Shown here one piece after another: positions 63,274 through 64,000 of a stretch of 64,000 bases of DNA; within the stretch, counting starts at the first letter, position 1, and the number at the start of each line of letters is the position of its first letter. This stretch comes from an uncultured Bacilli bacterium (lineage in GTDB: Bacteria; Bacillota_I; Bacilli_A; RF39; UBA660). The position numbers were made by a program, and so were the translations under genes. The notes under the pieces were generated by a model. The model worked only from the letters and a program-made list of their open reading frames with translations, was not told the DNA's origin and searched no databases. The stretch spans positions 28,784 through 92,783 of the forward strand of contig CAKPIT010000004.1 in assembly GCA_934162445.1 (NCBI GenBank), in the 5' to 3' direction.

Positions 63274-64000
63274 CATTCTTTGTTTTATCATCAATTATAT
63301 TACTTATTTCTTTTAACATTTCTAAATATTCTTTTTCTACAGGACTTATTGTTTTTACTTGATATTTCCTATATTCGGCTTTGGCTTTTTCTATTGCTTT
63401 GTTATGACTAACTGTACCTGTACCAACAAGTAATTTTTCTCCAGTACTAGAGAGAATTATATCTAGTTGTTTAATATAATCTACCATATGCATTGGATTA
63501 TGTCTAATTGTTTGTATTTCAGCAAAATCAAAATATCCAGATACTAAATTATTTAAAATTTTCAGTTCTTCTTCCGTTAAATAATTTTTAGCAATCACAA
63601 CATCACTCATTATTGGTAAATCACCGCTAAAAGTAGTAAGTCCCATAAAAGGTTTATCAGAATCTGCTCTTTCATATATTACTTCAGGTGCTGTATGTCC
63701 GTGGGTAGCGAAGTGAAGCTTATTTTGAACAATTTTAAAGAATTCAATTGATTTACTGTCTTTAGGATCATAATCTATAGCTGTTGCATACAAATCAAGA
63801 ACTTGTCTATATAATACTTTTTCAGATGATCTTATATCTTTAATTCTAGCAAGTAATTCTTTCCAATAATTACCGCCACCGTTGCCTTTGAGTCTCTCAT
63901 CATCCATAGCAAAGCCTCTAATCATATATTCTTTTAATCTTTCAGTCGCCCATCTTCTAAAATTAGTAGCAACTTTTGATTTTATTCTATATCCTAAAGA
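63269..64000 (-). CDS. RhuM-family protein, N-terminus beyond window
   Basis: The 244 visible residues match the C-terminal domain of the RhuM (virulence) family: KEYMIRGFAMDDERLKGNGG, then YWKELLARIKDIRSSEK and DKPFMGLTTFSGDLP. The frame is open to the window edge, so the start is missing. RhuM genes are common on prophages and genomic islands of gut bacteria; the biochemical function is unknown. It ends in its own terminator. Confidence 0.85.
   Translation of the reverse strand, partial: SLGYRIKSKVATNFRRWATERLKEYMIRGFAMDDERLKGNGGGNYWKELLARIKDIRSSEKVLYRQVLDLYATAIDYDPKDSKSIEFFKIVQNKLHFATHGHTAPEVIYERADSDKPFMGLTTFSGDLPIMSDVVIAKNYLTEEELKILNNLVSGYFDFAEIQTIRHNPMHMVDYIKQLDIILSSTGEKLLVGTGTVSHNKAIEKAKAEYRKYQVKTISPVEKEYLEMLKEISNIIDDKTKNE

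Noticed and set aside
1..64000. CRISPR arrays, tRNA and rRNA genes, insertion sequences
   Set aside because: No regularly spaced repeats, cloverleaf sequences, rRNA signature or transposase genes were seen by eye. A tRNA could still be missed without a search tool.

Overview
This window looks like a chromosomal segment of a low-G+C, spore-forming member of the Bacillota, probably class Bacilli near the Erysipelotrichia, RF39 or Acholeplasma-related lineages; the exact taxon cannot be read from the sequence. The evidence is the very AT-rich coding and intergenic DNA, strong AGGAGG-type ribosome binding sites, Spo0A, a small Cse60-type sporulation protein, a YtgP-type MurJ flippase and a Bacillus-like order of ribosomal protein genes. 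The standard code is used: prfB (release factor 2) is present and carries the classical in-frame UGA +1 frameshift site. This argues against Mycoplasma/Spiroplasma, where UGA encodes Trp.

Layout, left to right. Positions 1-2400 (minus strand) carry a partial membrane protein, a charged protein, a lipoprotein and trmB. Positions 2486-10029 hold a cell-wall block: four FemABX-type peptidoglycan bridge transferases, a YtgP/MurJ lipid II flippase and a broken Nudix gene. A 56-codon cse60 and leuS follow. Positions 13118-27105 are the complete S10-spc-alpha ribosomal superoperon (minus strand, rpsJ to rplQ, with secY, adk, map, infA, rpmJ and rpoA), but without rpmD (L30). Positions 27336-39721 are a mixed block: a Fic-like protein with an altered active site, a Y-family DNA polymerase, and glycolytic genes gpmA, tpiA, pgk and gap. 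Interspersed with these are a DUF4143-type ATPase, spo0A, a lipid glycosyltransferase with a YbhN-type membrane protein, a nucleotidase and a polysaccharide deacetylase. Positions 39799-51085 are the rpoBC, L10/L12, L11/L1 and nusG/secE blocks with leader structures. Positions 51246-59523 hold uvrB, a dCMP deaminase, the division module FtsE-FtsX-M23 hydrolase, two YitT proteins and prfB. Positions 59600-64000 are an accessory, partly decayed region: an orphan terminator-ended RNA candidate, a membrane protein, a CYTH-like fragment and a response-regulator pseudogene lying between two copies of the tdk 3' end, then tdk, two poorly characterised genes and a partial RhuM gene.

The genes work mainly in translation and transcription (ribosome, RNA polymerase, NusG, RF2, LeuRS, TrmB, Map), membrane export (SecY/SecE), envelope building and division (FemABX, MurJ, FtsEX with its likely hydrolase, glycolipid synthesis) and lower glycolysis. 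No tRNA, rRNA, CRISPR array or insertion sequence was recognised. I did not identify a clearly new multi-gene system. The most interesting leads are the orphan RNA at 59604-59690, the 0A boxes at cse60 and spo0A, the degenerate Fic and DUF4143 enzymes, and the tdk-flanked scar. All promoter and structure calls were made by eye.
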